5,110 nt of DNA from NCBI GenBank assembly GCA_020853255.1, contig JADYZI010000173.1:1-5110 (forward strand), in the 5' to 3' direction. Position numbers and translations under genes: made by a program. Source of the DNA: Acidobacteriota bacterium. Its GTDB lineage: Bacteria; Acidobacteriota; Blastocatellia; Pyrinomonadales; Pyrinomonadaceae. Positions 4,931 through 5,110 of this stretch are shown piece by piece. The first letter of the stretch is position 1. Each line of letters opens with the position of its first letter. A model generated the notes under the pieces. It did no database searches and was not told where the DNA came from. It worked only from the letters and a program-made list of their open reading frames with translations.

Positions 4931-5110
4931 TCAGAGTACGTATTGCCGAAGGTCCTGGTCCTGGATCAGTTCGCCAAGTTTTACGTCCACATAGGCCGCA
5001 TCAACAACCTGAAGTTTTTCTTCAAGCTCGCCACCCAAGAAACTCATTTCTTCAAGTAATTTCTCAAGCAGCGTGTGCAGCCGCCGGGCACCGATATTTT
5101 CGGTCGAACG
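4931..5110 (-). CDS. hslU: HslU, ATPase subunit of the HslUV protease (C-terminal 59 residues)
   Basis: The fragment enters from the right edge and ends at a TGA at 4931-4933. It begins [20 protein letters not shown], which matches the highly conserved C-terminal domain of HslU (E. coli has [19 protein letters not shown]). The GARRL segment contains the sensor-2 arginine. The protein ends LRQYVL, equivalent to the RFIL tail that HslU inserts into HslV to activate the peptidase. A moderately different helix ([20 protein letters not shown]) precedes it. HslU is a cytoplasmic AAA+ unfoldase that forms hexamers and feeds substrates to HslV. The rest of the gene, and hslV if adjacent, lie beyond the right edge. 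The call is secure from the conserved motifs. Confidence 0.95.
   Translation of the reverse strand, partial: RSTENIGARRLHTLLEKLLEEMSFLGGELEEKLQVVDAAYVDVKLGELIQDQDLRQYVL

Overview
The window reads almost entirely from the minus strand and looks like an accessory island next to a housekeeping locus of a Gram-negative environmental bacterium, most likely an acidobacterium (Blastocatellia-like). That placement is inference: it rests on the style of the Rhs core (SPDP and RYSYVQNQPTNFVDPSGL motifs), a lipoprotein made of fibronectin type III domains, weak ribosome binding sites and moderate GC. No 16S or other phylogenetic marker is present beyond an HslU tail.

Right end (3754-5110): the last 59 codons of hslU, the ATPase of the HslUV protease, are followed after 73 bases by a 367-residue predicted lipoprotein with three fibronectin type III-like domains. 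Positions 3299-3753 hold no convincing gene. They contain a cluster of small hairpins with GAA/TTC loops. Two 44-base copies of a double-hairpin unit lie in inverted orientation, and a degenerate TTTCGTGG repeat follows.

Left part (1-3298): a compact leftward cluster. In transcription order it holds a 74-residue membrane protein, a 102-residue exported protein resembling the YbbC/YhhH (NTF2-fold) immunity family, a small membrane protein whose 3' end runs into Rhs sequence, and a 586-residue Rhs protein without the usual long N-terminal part. The Rhs protein carries a conventional Rhs core with a PxxxxDPxGL boundary and an unrecognised 200-residue C-terminal region. Next comes a 104-residue membrane protein starting 12 bases after the Rhs stop, and then a second piece of Rhs core that runs off the left edge. 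That second piece shares an exact 93-base stretch with the first and has a TAG codon near its start.

Taken together this is best read as a tandem array of N-terminally truncated ('orphan') Rhs tip modules, each followed by immunity-like genes, as known for polymorphic toxin systems. The full-length Rhs delivery protein would be expected outside the window. The toxin activity and the immunity pairing are inferred from layout, not from recognised catalytic motifs.
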